Counted from the stretch's first letter, positions 40,039 through 52,207 are shown. The stretch is 64,000 bases of DNA from Lytechinus pictus (GCF_037042905.1 NC_087252.1:14627201-14691200); one strand, 5' to 3'. Numbers and translations are program-made. The notes: generated from the letters alone by a model not told the origin.

Positions 40039-40129
40039 CGTATAAATTACGATATGCTGCACACTGATGCGGGAATTTCAGGAAGGGGTGTCACTATAAC
40101 CACTGCTCACCACAAATTGTAATAATTGT

Positions 40130-40149
40130 CTTGTCTTGTCTTGTCTTGT
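40130..40149. repeat. (CTTGT)4 microsatellite
   Basis: Four tandem cttgt units. Confidence 0.9.
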
Positions 40150-40357
40150 GAATACTGCACTTGAACGCCCCAAAGACAGAAAGAGGCTATACCGTAGACG
40201 TGCAGGCCATTCATGCAATACGCGTCCCAAAACGTAGAAAATGTTTGGGGGGGGGGTCCATTCTATCGGGAGCGAGAGATATATTTTTGTCTACCTATAC
40301 CCTATTCATGCTAGTACCGCAAATAATAATGCTTGAATCATTCTCTAATATTAAAGT

Positions 40358-40963
40358 TTAAGGGTCAAGTCCACCTCAGAAAAATTTTGATTTGAATCAA
40401 TAGAGAAAAATCAGACAAGCATAATGCTGAAAATTTCATCAAAATCAGATGTAAATGAAGAAACTTATGACATTTTAAAGTTTCGCTTATTTTTCACAAA
40501 ATAATTATATGCACAATTAAGTCACATGCAAATGAGAGAATCGATGATGTCCCTCACTCACTATTTCTTTTGTTTTTTATTGTTTGAATCATTTAAATTT
40601 TTACAGATTTGACAATAAGACCAACTTGACTGAACCATTTAATGTTAAACAATGGTAATTCCACGTGTTCAGGGCGAAATAAAACTTTGTTCACAGGACA
40701 ATGAGGAGAAAATTAGAATATTTCATATTTCATATAATAAAATACAAAAAAAAATAGTGGGTGAGCGATGTCATCAGTAGTGCCCTCATTTGCATACCGA
40801 CCAGGATGTGAATATAACTATTTTGTGAAATTAAGCGAAACTTAAAATTGTCATAACTTTCTTATTGTCCATCCGATTTTGATGAAATTTTCGGTGTTGT
40901 GCTTGTTGAATTTTTCTCTTATTATTCAAATCCACTTTTGGTTTGGGTGGACTTGTCCTTTAA
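40358..40963. mobile_element. TTAA-type MITE, member 1
   Basis: TTAAGGGTCAAGTCCACC and, inverted, GGTGGACTTGTCCTTTAA. Inner arms share 'cgaaatttcat...atccgattttgatgaaatttt' type phrases. 606 bp, non-coding. Confidence 0.85.
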
Positions 40964-41026
40964 GGAGGCAATGGGGCAAGCAGGTGATAATTAAAATCTT
41001 ACATATCTATTGTCTTCATGTCTATT

Positions 41027-41195
41027 GTGCTGCACTCAACCCAGGTGAGGTAAATGGGTACCGGTAGGAAGTAATTCCTTAAAAAGCTGTGTGCACTATG
41101 AACGCCTAGCTTAGCCGGGTAATATAGGAGCGCCTTGAGCACCTAACAAGGTGGATATGTGCGCAATATAAATACCCTATATTATTATTATTCAA
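41027..41195 (+). mobile_element. SINE, 5'-truncated, (TTA)n tail
   Basis: Starts in the conserved body (tgtgctgcactcaacccagg) and runs to 'gcgcaatataaataccctatattattattatt'. The tRNA head is missing. Confidence 0.8.
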
Positions 41196-42364
41196 ACAAG
41201 TAGGCCTATCGCTCTCCCTCCCCAGCCATAAACGATCCCAGTCGACGATTCTGCATGAACTTCATGGTCATGAAAGGCGCGTAACTCGATCTTTAATTGT
41301 ACGTCATTCTTTCATTAGGGCCTACAGGTTTAATTTTTCTTTCTCTTAACACCGTGGTAGGCCTATTGGTTTATTTCCAATTGGTCGAATGCCAATTAAC
41401 GCGTCCAATTATTTGACTGGATTCATTGTTTTCTTCTGCATTCATAACATATATAATGCATGTTTCATTAAAAGGTGTACGCATAACAAACATAATATAT
41501 TAGTAATTGATTTTTGGCATGAATCACTGAAAGAAAATAAATACTAAATAAAAAAAATCGTTCTAAAAAAATATTATCTACCACCAAAAATGTAATATTA
41601 ACGGTTTGCAGGAGAAGGATTGTCATTATAAGCAGATTGCTTTAAAAAAATGACTACCCCGGGAAAACTAATTAAATTAATAAATACATTTATAAAGCAG
41701 AATTGAAATATTATTTTGTTCATGATTTTATAATGATGAAGATGATAAGAATTGAGGATGATGCCATAATGATGAAAATGAATCTAGGCCATGGACTTAA
41801 TAAAATGGATTTAACATTTGCCTTAAATGAGTAATCTGATAGCCGGACTCTGGTCAAGAGTTCCATAACGAAATCGGGACCGTGATGTCTCGTGGATCTC
41901 TGTGCAATAAGTAATTTGCATGATTTGGGGTTAATCAAATGACAATTTGAAAAGTTCCGCGTAGCTAGGGTATAGGCCCTATGAATGAATAGATGTGTTC
42001 ATTGTATAAAAATTGTGGAATGAAGGTGGACGTTATAAACTTTAACTTCAAATACTGTTAGAATCTTTAGTTTATGGAATAATGGGTTTGTGTGTGATAA
42101 ATACTGCGAATCAATACGAATTCGAACAGTTTTTGTCTAAGTATATTAATTATAGTTTTGCGCAGCTAGGTTGCCCAAACTATTTTGAAGTACGATATGT
42201 AGGGTATAATTGATGAATTTTATAGTGTGACAAGGGAAGAATGTGGAATAATGCACATTTTGTTAAGTACACCGACGTTTCTCGAGATGCTATAGTCAGT
42301 AGATATGCAATTAACGTATGTGTAAGTTCCAATTTAAATTTTCATATACAGTAACGCCTACAAA
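41196..42364. other. AT-rich spacer
   Basis: No gene or clear repeat. The minus-strand frame 41720-41938 has no motif. Confidence 0.4.
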
Positions 42365-42761
42365 TTGGCACTAAAATTATCATTCATGTTTTAAGATTTT
42401 TGACTTGGTAGGAAATTGAGAATGAGACGTAATTTGCTGTTATAATGATGTATGTGTAATATATTGTTGAAATTATCCTAGGGGAAACTGGGCTCAAACT
42501 TCAATTCTAGATCCAAAACAATCTTGATTCCTCATCCATTTTAAGAAAATATTTATTATAAAACTTCTACATTTTAGCGAGTCAGTTATGATTAAGATAC
42601 TAAGCTTTTCCTAATTTTCTTTACATTATTTTATTTTTATTTCATTTTTCACACGATATAACCCTCAGATTTCTTACTGTCCTTTCTGTAGCTCTCACAT
42701 GACACTCCTGATTCCGAGTTTCAGATCTTGCCCTTTCACTTTCCCCTCCCCCATTCTCACC

Positions 42762-42766
<5 letters not shown>

Positions 42767-42798
<32 letters not shown>

Positions 42799-42815
42799 TC
42801 CCTCCCCTCTCTCCC
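42767..42815. repeat. (TC)n microsatellite
   Basis: About 14 TC units followed by ccctctccctcccc; contracted in copy B (near 61020). Confidence 0.9.
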
Positions 42816-43264
42816 TCCCCTCCCTGTCACCTTCTCTTATCCCTCTCCGAGTCTAACGGCTAAACCGATAGTTTCATCTCCATTTTTATATTCTATCTTG
42901 TAATATTACATTGTATGAGATTTGTTTGTATTAAAATTTATATTACTTTGATTTTAGTTTTGTAACTATAAGATGTCAATTATATGAGCTCATAAAACTT
43001 TTTAATACAAGTACATGGGTACACGTATGTCGCTTAAAGGCATGTAGGAAACTATAACAAATTTGTCAATTCGCAAATACCGCCTGCAGAAAAAAAGGAA
43101 ACTATAAGATGGAATGAAGAAGAGAAAGGAGAGAAAAAAGGAAAATAAAAAGCACAACAGTCGAAATATGAGACAGAGAAAGTGTGAGAGGAAGGGAGAG
43201 AGAGGGAGAAAATACAGTTTTATTATTTTGCCATTTCCTGTCGCTTTCTTTCTATAACAAATAG

Positions 43265-43390
43265 TTGCTAGATTATTACAATTTCAGAAGAAGGAGGAAG
43301 AGAAGGGAAAAAGACGAAGAAGAAGAAGCTGAAGAAGAAAAGGAAGGAGAAGGAAAAGGAAGACTAGAAGAGGAAGACGAAGTAAACCGT
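43265..43390. repeat. Purine-rich (GAA/GAG)n stretch
   Basis: Gives a Glu/Lys/Arg-rich frame that continues into the ATC satellite. It is low-complexity and not a gene; the same occurs in copy B at 61490. Confidence 0.8.
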
Positions 43391-43397
43391 CATGAAT

Positions 43398-43912
43398 ATC
43401 ATTTCACTACCACCGTCATTATCACAAATTTTATCACCATCATCATTATTGATGTCATCATCATCATTATCTTTATTGTCATCAGTGTCATCCCCAACAT
43501 CATTTTCATCACAACCATTCTTATCTCCGTTAATCTTAATGATCTACATTTTCATCTCAATCATCTTTAGCATCATCATTGTAATCATCGTAGTCATCAT
43601 CATCATCATCATCGTCATCACCACGCTCATCATCGTCATCATCACCATCATCATCGTCATCACCACCATCATTATCATCATCTAATAACTATTATCATCA
43701 CCACCATCATCGTCATCATCACCATCATCATCGTCATCACCACCCTTATCACCACCATCATTATCATCATCTTAACTATTATTATCATCACTATCATCTT
43801 AAAAATCATCATAATCATCACCATCACCACCCTCATCATCATCGTCATCACCACCCTCATCATCATCATCTTAGCAATCATCATCATCATCACTTTCATC
43901 ATCATCATTAAT
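43398..43912. repeat. (ATC/CAC)n trinucleotide satellite
   Basis: About 515 bp of atc, atcatt, atcgtcatcaccacc units with a ~100-bp larger repeat (taactattatcatcacc at 43686 and the related 43776). Met/Ile-only frames result on either strand. Copy B: 61620-62097. Confidence 0.92.
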
Positions 43913-43917
43913 GTTGT

Positions 43918-44215
43918 GGAGCGTTGTGGCCCAGTGGATTAGTCTTCTGACTTCTGAAACAGAGGGTCGTGGGTTCGAATCCCATGCAGCCATGGCGTAA
44001 TTTCCTTCAGCAAGAACCTCATCCACATTGTGCTGCACTCAACCCAGATGAGGTGAATGGGTACCCAGTAGGAAGAAATGTTTTGAATGCTTGAGCGTCT
44101 TGGCAGCTCAGCTAAACCGGGGTAATAATATTAGCAGGGCCCGCGGCTGGTAGAACAGTTTTCGAAACTGAAGTGGCTACCCTAGGTAAATATACCTATA
44201 TTATTATTATTATTA
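43918..44215 (+). mobile_element. Full-length tRNA-derived SINE, (TTA)n tail
   Basis: tRNA-like head with A box TGGCCCAGTGG at about 43927 and B box GGTTCGAATCC at 43972-43982. Next the conserved body gtgctgcactcaacccagat, and a ttattattatt tail merging into atc/cac repeats to 44258. RNA polymerase III transcription is expected. It was duplicated with the surrounding segment. Confidence 0.9.
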
Positions 44216-44884
44216 TCATCATCATCACCACCACCACCACCACCACCACCACCACTTTCATCATCGCCGTCATCGTTATCTTATTTCTGGTTGCCAACCA
44301 CGATTAAGCTCGACTACCAATATTTGATATCCAAACATAACCCAATACAAACGACTTCTGTCAGGGCATTTAGCATAATAATTTAGTAAAGCATTGTTTT
44401 ATAATTTCACATGCAATACACAAGAGGAGTGAATATATAATCACTTTGTATTTATTGATCACTAGAGATTATTTTATTGTTTTAATTATGTAAGTCATTG
44501 TTATACAGTTATCAGTCGTGACAACAAATCATGACAATGAAAATCAGGATTGGGAGAATTACCATACACAAGATTAAACCTAAATCGATTTAATTTCATT
44601 TCACATCGATTCCATTTCACTTATTTCTACAATAACAGCAAAATGAATTTCGCACATCAAAATCATTATTAAAAATACACTTTAAATTGCTTATGAAATA
44701 CAACAATTCAATACACATATCAAAGTAGTTGAATAATTATGAACAAGCTAATTTGAGTATTTGACAACTGTATTGGGGAGGAAAACCGACCCCCCCCCTC
44801 TGCACATCATCATGTGAATCAGAATCATATCAATTGGTATCACATCAATCGAGCACTGGAGAAAATCCCTGGGGGGGGGGGGGT

Positions 44885-45105
44885 AACTTATAGTTTACCC
44901 CATCCCATTGAATCCTTATTTCTAATGGAAAATAATGAATTGGACAGGTATTATCTACATCATACCCCTCTTTGGATACCGATCCTGCCCCCCCCCCCCA
45001 CCCCTCCGCTTCTCATTAATCTAAGAATTTTGACATCACCTCTGACTAAACACACACATGATAAAATTAATCAGCTCTACAAAAGGCCTCTTATGTGTCC
45101 AGAGT
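44885..45105 (+). other. 220-bp segment present only in copy A
   Basis: Between the G run at 44871-44882 and 'atacgaccaagatatattc' copy A holds extra sequence that copy B lacks (copy B has ~10 bp at the same place, near 63075). It makes the 148-codon frame 44814-45260 possible; I do not believe that frame is a gene. Confidence 0.75.
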
Positions 45106-45205
45106 ATATACAGAAATACGACCAAGATATATTCATAATTAATAAGGAGGCTCTTAACTGTCTATACGCGAATATGAACAAGATATCTGTATGTACATTA
45201 CAGAT

Positions 45206-45260
45206 AGGAGTAATAGAAGAAGAGTATACCCTGTTAGGCAAGTTACCTTCTGAAAATTAA
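45206..45260 (+). pseudogene. Terminal exon, copy A, truncated
   Basis: Corresponds to the copy B exon at 63135-63245. After an acceptor (gtacattacag) it reads IGVIEEEYTLLGKLPSEN and stops at TAA, because an indel has changed the sequence after 'gaaaat'. Copy B keeps 18 more codons. Confidence 0.4.
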
Positions 45261-46061
45261 TCGAAGTAAAAAACTGAATGAGTTCAATGAAAGAAATTTC
45301 GATTACCACATAATTTAGTACTCTGAAAATCAAAGTGTACATTTAGGTACAACGGTCCCAGAGTTTTATTTTTATTTTATTTTTAGCTGATGGAGTTTTG
45401 CGCTTGTTTTTGCTCTCTTTGCCAAGCAGTTCATAAATGCATTTGTTTCTTTTCTGGTTCCACATTATACACACTGTGCTGTTTTTTAAATTCCCGTATT
45501 TCATTAGATATTACATCTAAATATACAAGGTGTGTGATTATTGAAGTTATTCATAAACAAACGAGAAATATATATTAGTAAATTCATCTTATTTTCAGTT
45601 TGAAATGCAAACAAATACATTTGATTACATTGTATATTCTGTTAGAAATGATATTTTTTTAAGTGGTCAAACGCAGCATAGGAAGATTATAATAAAATAT
45701 TTTAGGCACCTGTTTCAGAATATTGTGGATTGTCTTACCATTCACCCTACCCCTCTCCTGCCCCCCCCCCCCCTCCTCTCCCAACTAAAGAATATGATCC
45801 GTGATCACTCCTCTGGCAATCCCAGAGAAACTTGCCTCCCTTCATCAGATCGCAGTGGTCCCTAATAAATGAGAAATGAGAAAAGTATTTAGGTTAAAAA
45901 AGGATTTATACAAGTGACAACATCCATTACCATTGTATAATTTTGAAATGAATTATCATTGAATTGACTAATAGAGGATCAAATATTAATTAATTTTTAA
46001 AAACTTTTTGAGGTTTATAACACTTTGTAGACATAGTGTCACATGCACATTTACATAGATT

Positions 46062-46190
46062 TGTATATTTCCACGCTAACGTTGGCTAAAATTGCCCCCT
46101 CCCCATCCTATACACACAGAGACCTCTACGTCCACAGAGAAGAAGACAAAAGTGGGGATAGGAAAATAAATATAAGCGCCGTATACTTAC
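46062..46190. other. Spacer
   Basis: Duplication ends or continues beyond what copy B shows. No motif. Confidence 0.4.
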
Positions 46191-46313
46191 TATCTCGGAC
46201 ATTTCTTCATCGCGTGTCTCCGACCCCGAAGTTTCGGGAGCAGCGTCCAGTCCCACCACGAAGTTTCTTTCGTCCTGAGGCTGCACACCCACTGTCAAGA
46301 CCTCTTTTTCTTC
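46191..46313 (-). CDS. Unrecognised gene, downstream exon
   Basis: Minus strand, 123 nt, phase 0 at both ends. The acceptor (tacatcttttaag) precedes it and the donor (gata|gtaagt) follows. It encodes EEKEVLTVGVQPQDERNFVV, then GLDAAPETSGSETRDEEMSE. Acidic C-terminal half, no domain recognised. Further exons must lie at lower coordinates (the duplicated block), but none was identified. The splice sites and codon-like content make a real exon likely. Confidence 0.6.
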
Positions 46314-46871
46314 CTTAAAAGATGTAGAAAAGCAATTTCAAAGTAAATGATGAGATGGAGAGAGGACTATTTTATATGCGAGGAAAGAAAAAGAAATTTA
46401 CTTTATTTCCTTTCTCCCGTCATATTGCATTCACAAAAAAAATGAAGAAGGTGAAACAGGTGGAATTGGAATAGCATTCATGCATAGGCCTATATTGAGT
46501 TAACAGCCATAACAAAGAATAGACCCCCCCAAAAAAAAAAAAATGTTTACATACTTCATAAATTTTGTATGTGGAATGATTAATTTAATATGAAATTTTG
46601 ATGAGCCTATATTTTAGTAATACTTGTCTGATTTTGAGTTGGTCAGAGTATTAAAATAGCACATAGAGGGCAGCATTCACATTTATCAATTTTCTTCTTC
46701 AAGTATTATCTCCATTCGAAACCTTATTCATTATGTTTTATTTATTCAAATTGATATTATTATACTGTATGAAATAATTTTCTTAAACAATAAGGAATAA
46801 TATGACAGTGAGGTTAACCTTTTTTTATTGATATACTCTGTAAATGCAAATGAGCTCATCTGGTCCATTAA

Positions 46872-47095
46872 TAATCACACTCCTCCCAGAGCAGAGTGAG
46901 ATGAGAGACCCGTCGTAATGGAATGAGATTTCGGTCTTTCAAGAGTGAGTTTTCACCTTTTTTAGGAGTGAAAGTGTGCATTTTTTTTCCAGTTTCACTC
47001 TAAAAGAGATGAAAATTCACTCTTGAAAGACCGAAATCTCACTCCATTACGACTGGTCCCCTCATCTCACTCTAAGAGGAGCGTGATTATATTAG
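46872..47095. mobile_element. 224-bp hairpin MITE in intron
   Basis: The two halves are near-perfect inverses: aatcacactcctcccagagc on the left and gctctaagaggagcgtgatt-type on the right, with gagatttcggtctttcaaga in both arms. It lies between the two exons of the minus-strand gene. Confidence 0.9.
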
Positions 47096-47124
47096 GGATC
47101 AGATTAGCTTCTTTGCATACTCAC

Positions 47125-47232
47125 CTTCATTTTCAGCACGATTTCTACTTCATTATTATGGACAGAAAATGAGATCTTGGTCGTGCTGGATGGATCGATT
47201 TCAAGATGGAAACCTGGACCCTTCATTGATAT
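47125..47232 (-). CDS. Unrecognised gene, upstream exon
   Basis: Minus strand, 108 nt, phase 0 at both ends. Acceptor tatattttgctag, donor atgaag|gtgagt. It encodes ISMKGPGFHLEIDPSSTTKI and then SFSVHNNEVEIVLKMK; the phase joins the exon at 46191. Alternating hydrophobic residues suggest beta strands. The gene family is unknown to me. Confidence 0.6.
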
Positions 47233-47365
47233 CTAGCAAAATATAAACAAAGAAAAATACTGATTTAAAAATTTGATTAAAAAAAACAAACACACCAATA
47301 TGCACGTCCCTCGACAAATCTCACATGAAAACATAAGCGAATTAACATTTTTAGTGAATTACTAC

Positions 47366-47606
47366 ACAGCAAAAAACTGTGGTGTTAACCGGTGCACATA
47401 GAGGACCACACCCGTTATTTAACACCGGTGTTAAATTGGTGGTGTTAGTTTTACACCTATAGGTGTTATTACAACACCTATGGCTGTTACATTTACATTC
47501 TTTGGTGTTATGTTCAATCTCTAGGGTGTTATTTTAACACCTCAGGGTGTGGTCCTCTATTAACACCAATTGGTGTCAGTTTTAACGCCACAGTTTTTAC
47601 AGTGCA
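47366..47606. mobile_element. MITE with 'aaaaactgtggtgttaa' ends
   Basis: cagcaaaaaactgtggtgtt on the left is inverted as gttttaacgccacagttttt on the right, with several internal 'ggtgttaa/ttaacacc' repeats. 241 bp, non-coding. Confidence 0.88.
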
Positions 47607-48214
47607 TACCAACGGAGAAATTAAAATTATACATATGAAAATATATCCAAATCAGTAAGTCCAAAGTGATTTTTAACAACTATATAATTCCATCAGCAAG
47701 AAGAATTCTTCACTGCCTTGAGTGCCTTATACTCTCTTATTCTATGACTATAACATTTTATTTTTTTTTACCTTATTTTTGTCGTTGTCTCTGTCACTGG
47801 GGTAGGTGTTACGATGCTGAGTTGACATTTCTATGCATGAAATGGAAAAAATTAGTTATGAAATTTTCCTTCAATGAAGTTCTTTATTCTCCAGAATTAT
47901 ACAATGTAATACATCAAATAACTCGTAAAAATACTTTGCTGCCCTATAATTATGATCTGTCCCAATAAATTTGTTCTCTCTCTTCTCACCACATCATAGC
48001 TGAATTTCTGCTAAACGTTTTTTTTTTAACCAGTGTTTTTGTTCCTGCTTCTGTTTATGGTAACTCCCGTAGGAACTCGACAGGACAGCATTTTGCTGGT
48101 AAACGTCAAGTTGGTATATATAACCAATTACCTGGGAAACAATTTTACGTCTATATAGGTCAATAAGTCACAATGGTTGACCCATATTAAACGACAGATA
48201 TTACTCTTGGACCT
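47607..48214. other. Intron-like spacer
   Basis: The frame 47666-47968 is AT-rich without motif. Nothing else seen. Confidence 0.4.
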
Positions 48215-48308
48215 TTTTATCAAAGTGGTGACAATGGCAGAATGGGGATTCGAACTTACAATCTTGTGATTGTGAGTCCAATGCTCTAACCACTCGACCC
48301 GTGTAGTA
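48215..48308 (-). mobile_element. tRNA-like SINE head, minus strand
   Basis: On the minus strand: ggtcgagtggttagagc (A box), an anticodon-arm-like stem (actcacaatcacaagattgt) and agttcgaatcccc (B box). The tRNA-like fold is evident, but intact acceptor stem pairing is not, so I call it a SINE head or tRNA pseudogene, not a tRNA gene. Confidence 0.7.
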
Positions 48309-48862
48309 TTGTTACACCATTTATATCGGTGTAATATTGTTATACCAGTTTTATTAATTTTTTTGGTCGATTTGTCTCTTCTGTATTTTTTTCAAAATTT
48401 CCATCAAAAAAGATAAACAAAAAGTCAGTGTAACAATTTATTACAAACTCGGGGCGAGTGGCGAGTCAATGCTACATCGTATCGCATATGATTTTTTTTT
48501 GAGAGAGGGTACACGATGATCAAAGTCCACTTCAATACACTAGCAAAAGAAATTATGTTTGTACATACAACGCAGCTCTGTATACATACTGTACAACGGG
48601 ATCATTTCCACTGTAAGTAAATTGTTGATAAAATATAATGTACGATTTCTTCACTTGGAGTCATCATATACATTGGAATAAAGTCAATAATAAGGTAATA
48701 TAATGTGTTTTGTTTTAGTAGACATTTTATAAATTATTATCAGATAATTTCGCCTTAATCTATCTGGTTATGTTGATAATAAAATGCCGTGGTTACATAC
48801 ATTCGTCTTACCCAGACAATCTCACTTTGATTTGCATGATAATGATTTTCATTGCACTCTAT
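48309..48862. other. AT-rich spacer
   Basis: 'gtgtagtattgttacacc' and 'ggtgtaatattgttatacc' repeat near 48300-48345. No gene. Confidence 0.4.
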
Positions 48863-49160
48863 GGCCCGTGCTAACTTAGCCCACTGGGCTAACTATCCCC
48901 GTGGGCTAATTTAGCCCACCGAGCATTTCACAAAGCGTGGGCTAGTTAGCACCCCCGGCTAACTTAGCCCACGATTTAGCCCATGGCCACATGGGTGGCT
49001 AAATTTGTGACGTCAAATGACGCGATTTAGCCCACGATTTAGCCCGGGCTAAGTTAGCCGAGCTTCGAGAAATGCAAAATTTAGCACGGTGGGCTAAATG
49101 ACGTCAAATGACGCGATTTAGCCCATGGGCTAAGTTAGCCACCCTTCGAGAATTCGGGCC
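48863..49160. mobile_element. MITE with 'tagccca' repeats and GGCCCG ends
   Basis: Left GGCCCGTGCTAACTTAGCCC pairs with a right end ...gggctaagttagccac...cgggcc. Internal 'gacgtcaaatgacgcgattt' appears twice (49011 and 49102). Confidence 0.8.
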
Positions 49161-49389
49161 ACTATGTCTAAACTGATTACATATACCAAGTGAACAATCA
49201 TGATTTCATGACCTTGACTGACTGAAGGAAGGACAGGAAATTTGTTTGTCAATGCACCCCGCCTCAAAACAAAAATTACAATCATAATAATTATATATAT
49301 TTTAAAGGAAATTTTTCATTACGTTATTTAAGAGAATCTCACTAGTCGCATACACCCAGCAGGTTATAGCAGTGGTGTATTGAGTAACA
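49161..49389. other. AT-rich spacer
   Basis: No motif. Confidence 0.4.
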
Positions 49390-49575
49390 TATATATATAT
49401 ATATATATATTTTTTTTTTTTTTGGGGGGGGGGAGGGACAAGACACGACAAATGAGGCAAAATCTCTATCTAAAAAAAAAACCCAACTGTGAGGGGGCGA
49501 AGCGAGAGTGAAAAAAAAATCAAAGTTTCTAATGTTTGTGACAGAGATTGAGATAAAATACAAAATATGACACCC
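49390..49575 (+). repeat. Direct repeat family, copy 1
   Basis: (TA)n and poly-T then 'ggacaagacacgacaaatga', 'aacccaactgtgaggggg' and 'gtttgtgacagagattgaga'. Copy 2 at 50050-50230 has the same order. Confidence 0.8.
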
Positions 49576-49620
49576 TTTTGGTTCCCTTCCTTTCCATTTC
49601 TCTTTTTTTCTCATTGGTCG

Positions 49621-49660
49621 TGTTTTTTTTTTTTTTTTTTTTTTTTTTTTTGGGGGGGGG
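49621..49660. repeat. Poly-T/poly-G tract
   Basis: About 31 T followed by 10 G; a shorter similar tract is at 49410-49430. Minus strand is C-run then A-run. Confidence 0.85.
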
Positions 49661-50049
49661 GGCTCCAGGCCCGACGCCCTTCATAATGAACGCAAGTCGG
49701 TTATTATAAATACTTATTTGATCTGTTAAAAACTACAAAGTGTGTTGTATGAAACTTAAACAAGATTTATTTTTTTATTCAGTGACTAAGGGAACTCTAT
49801 ATTGAGACAAACGAAAATATCTTCATGCATTACCAGCAAGTTTATGATTAGCAGACGATTGTTTGATTATAATTGTAGATATTCTTTTTTTTTTATTGTA
49901 ATTGCGGAAAACTAGATTATGATTGGTGACTTTTACGAATAATGATCCCTGTTTCATTTAAATGCTGTTTTTTTTTTTTTTTTTTTGAGTGGTGCGTATA
50001 TAAGCCACAGACCACCATTCTTACGCTCATTTTTTTAAAATTTATTTAT
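49661..50049. other. AT-rich spacer
   Basis: Several poly-T runs. No gene. Confidence 0.4.
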
Positions 50050-50230
50050 TATTTTTTTTTTTGGGAGGGGAGGGGCAAGACATGACGAATGAAGCGAAAT
50101 CTCTCTCTCTCAAAAAAACCCAACAATTGTGAAAGGGCGAGGCGAGAGAGAAAAAACGTTGATACTTTTTAAATTAAAAAATCAAAGTTAGTGATGTTTG
50201 TGACAGAGTTTGAGATAAAATACAAAAGAT
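50050..50230 (+). repeat. Direct repeat family, copy 2
   Basis: Matches 49410-49575 with substitutions (ggggcaagacatgacgaatg; gtttgtgacagagtttgaga). Confidence 0.8.
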
Positions 50231-50239
50231 TAAAGGTTA

Positions 50240-50450
50240 CTCGAGCATTCAAGGAATTTCTTCCTACCTGGTACCCATTCACTATACCTGTATGTAGAGT
50301 TGTAAATGAAGATAAACGCTTGCCAAAAGACGCAAGTGCCGTGGTTAGATTCGAACCCCGGACCTTTTGGATCAAAGTCCAGAGATTATTCACTGATCCA
50401 CAACACCCTTTTTTGTGGGTTATTAATCGATGTATTGCATGATCGATTAT
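50240..50450 (-). mobile_element. tRNA-derived SINE, minus strand
   Basis: The minus strand begins gggtgttgtggatcagtgaa (A box region), then ggggttcgaatctaac (B box), and later gtgaatgggtaccaggtagg, the shared SINE body. Confidence 0.8.
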
Positions 50451-51423
50451 AATCATATAATTACCTGTCTGTTGATTGATTTATATTGTAACATGCACCA
50501 TGGCTTGGATGGTTCAAAATGAATGAATTCAATGAATGATATTCCAAACGAAATATATTTCTGTATTCAATTTCTTGAATCTTTAAAAGAAAAACCGACG
50601 AGGATAAAAAGAGCACACTCTCTCCATAAATAATCGACCCTTGAAAATACCTCATTATATTTTTATATTCAATGGTGCGCTTATAATTAGTGATATAAAT
50701 AAACCATAAGTATGAGATAAATTAATTTATAAAGGGGATAATTTTGTATGAATCTTTCAAACATTTATAGCATGCCTCTTTATTTCACACGTATTATGTA
50801 TAATTTTTTTTAAATTTATGATTATGCTTAAGTTTGATATTTTTTCTGTTCACTGAGATTAATTCCTCAATATCTTTCTACTTTTTAATTTATAAGCGAA
50901 CGGAATCTTTAAATCTGTGAAATTTTCAGCAAACATTTCTTCGACAAATGTGAAATATTTCCGTGGCATTTGATGACCATGATATCTCACTGATTATTTA
51001 GGATATGTAGCATGCTTGAATCATCCCTACACCGCATTTGAGTGTCAGTCTTAAAAAATAGAAGAAAAACGATTCATGAAAAAAGTGATAATTTTCGCAA
51101 ACCTTAGATACAAATATGGTGTACTCATGTCAAATTCTGTGATACAAATGCGCCCATACTTTTGAAAGAAAGTGAAAAGAAAATTGAACTTCAAAATGAC
51201 GAGCTTTAATTTCAAGATTTCCAAAGGTATTTTCTAAAATGTCTTTTCCAAAATTCCTCAGTGACAGAAACTGTTAGAACTTATCATTTAGTTTCATCGG
51301 ATGATCGGAATGAAAAAAAATAGAGACCTTGGATTTAGGCAAGCATGCTTATTGGAAGAAATGTTTGGATGAAATTCTAAGTATAAACCGTAAAAATAAA
51401 TGAAATAAGGCTTAATTACTTAC
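50451..51423. other. AT-rich spacer, no supported gene
   Basis: No motif; likely intron of the minus-strand gene if the exon at 51424 is real. Confidence 0.4.
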
Positions 51424-51473
51424 GGATGAACCCTCTGCTAGCTGTCCAAGACTTTTATGAAATGACAAGTAGG
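51424..51473 (-). CDS. Possible upstream exon of the unrecognised minus-strand gene
   Basis: Minus strand, 50 nt, acceptor gcattttcacttag, donor ttcatcc|gtaagtaat (a very good match). The open frame encodes YLSFHKSLGQLAEGSS and ends in phase 0, which would join the exon at 47125. Short, so it could be chance; other exons could lie between. Confidence 0.35.
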
Positions 51474-51854
51474 CTAAGTGAAAATGCAATTGAAATACAA
51501 AAGCCAAATTGGCGTTTGAAGTTAAAACTCCTTTTTAATTGTGTTGCAACTGCTTACAAACGCTGTCACAAAAAATATTTACAAACAGAAAGAAAGAGGC
51601 AACACGGCGGACAAAATGTTTCAAAAGATATATTGAATCGTTCCCGGTTGAAAGAGGGACCAGTCCATTAATATTGCAGGGTGTATGATACCACCACGAC
51701 CAAACGTAGGTATCAATTTTTATATATAGCAGTACTATAATCATATGCAATCTGTACTGGTTAATATTTTCATGTCAAATTAAATTGACAATATCTGTAA
51801 GCCGTTAATATTATGACAAATCTTGCTTTAATATCTAAAACACTTTGATCAAAG
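51474..51854. other. No supported gene
   Basis: The plus-strand frame 51426-51671 has no motif and overlaps the possible antisense exon. Confidence 0.35.
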
Positions 51855-52207
51855 CAGATCATTAGCCAAAACTTGAGTTGAATTTCCAGTATATCCCGTT
51901 AACCATAAACAATTAATTTTAGTAGTTTGCTTTTTAATTGCAGCTAATATATAATCGATCTATTAATCGATCTATGGCACAAAATCCAACCTCAGACAGG
52001 AAGGATTATAAAAAATTGGGCAGTTGGGAGGGTATAGAGGGGGGGGGGGGTCTGGGGTTGATTGGTGTCTTAATTTCAGTCGGATAAATATTCCAAATGT
52101 ATTTATTACTCCTTGTCTAACCTCAACAGTGTCTGCAAATGAGACTACTTGTTCCCATTCATGATATATGAACGCACTGGTAAACACATACTGGAGCTCA
52201 GTAACAT

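Larger units (their letters stand above)
42365..46061 (+). repeat. Segmental duplication, copy A
   Basis: Aligns in direct orientation with 60620-64000 across its whole length with a few percent mismatch. Main differences: the (TC)n is longer here (42767-42815), some trinucleotide runs differ, and about 220 bp at 44885-45105 are absent from copy B. The offset falls from ~18225 near the start to 17939 at the end because of these indels. Confidence 0.95.

Noticed and set aside
43265-43908. Acidic and Met/Ile-only ORFs in the trinucleotide satellites of copies A and B
   Set aside because: Pure low-complexity translation; length varies with repeat number between the copies.
44814-45260. 148-codon ORF in copy A
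   Set aside because: Depends on the 220-bp segment absent from copy B and on homopolymer runs; no motif.
48215-48308. A functional tRNA gene
   Set aside because: A and B boxes are visible, but a closed acceptor stem is not; more likely a SINE head or tRNA pseudogene.
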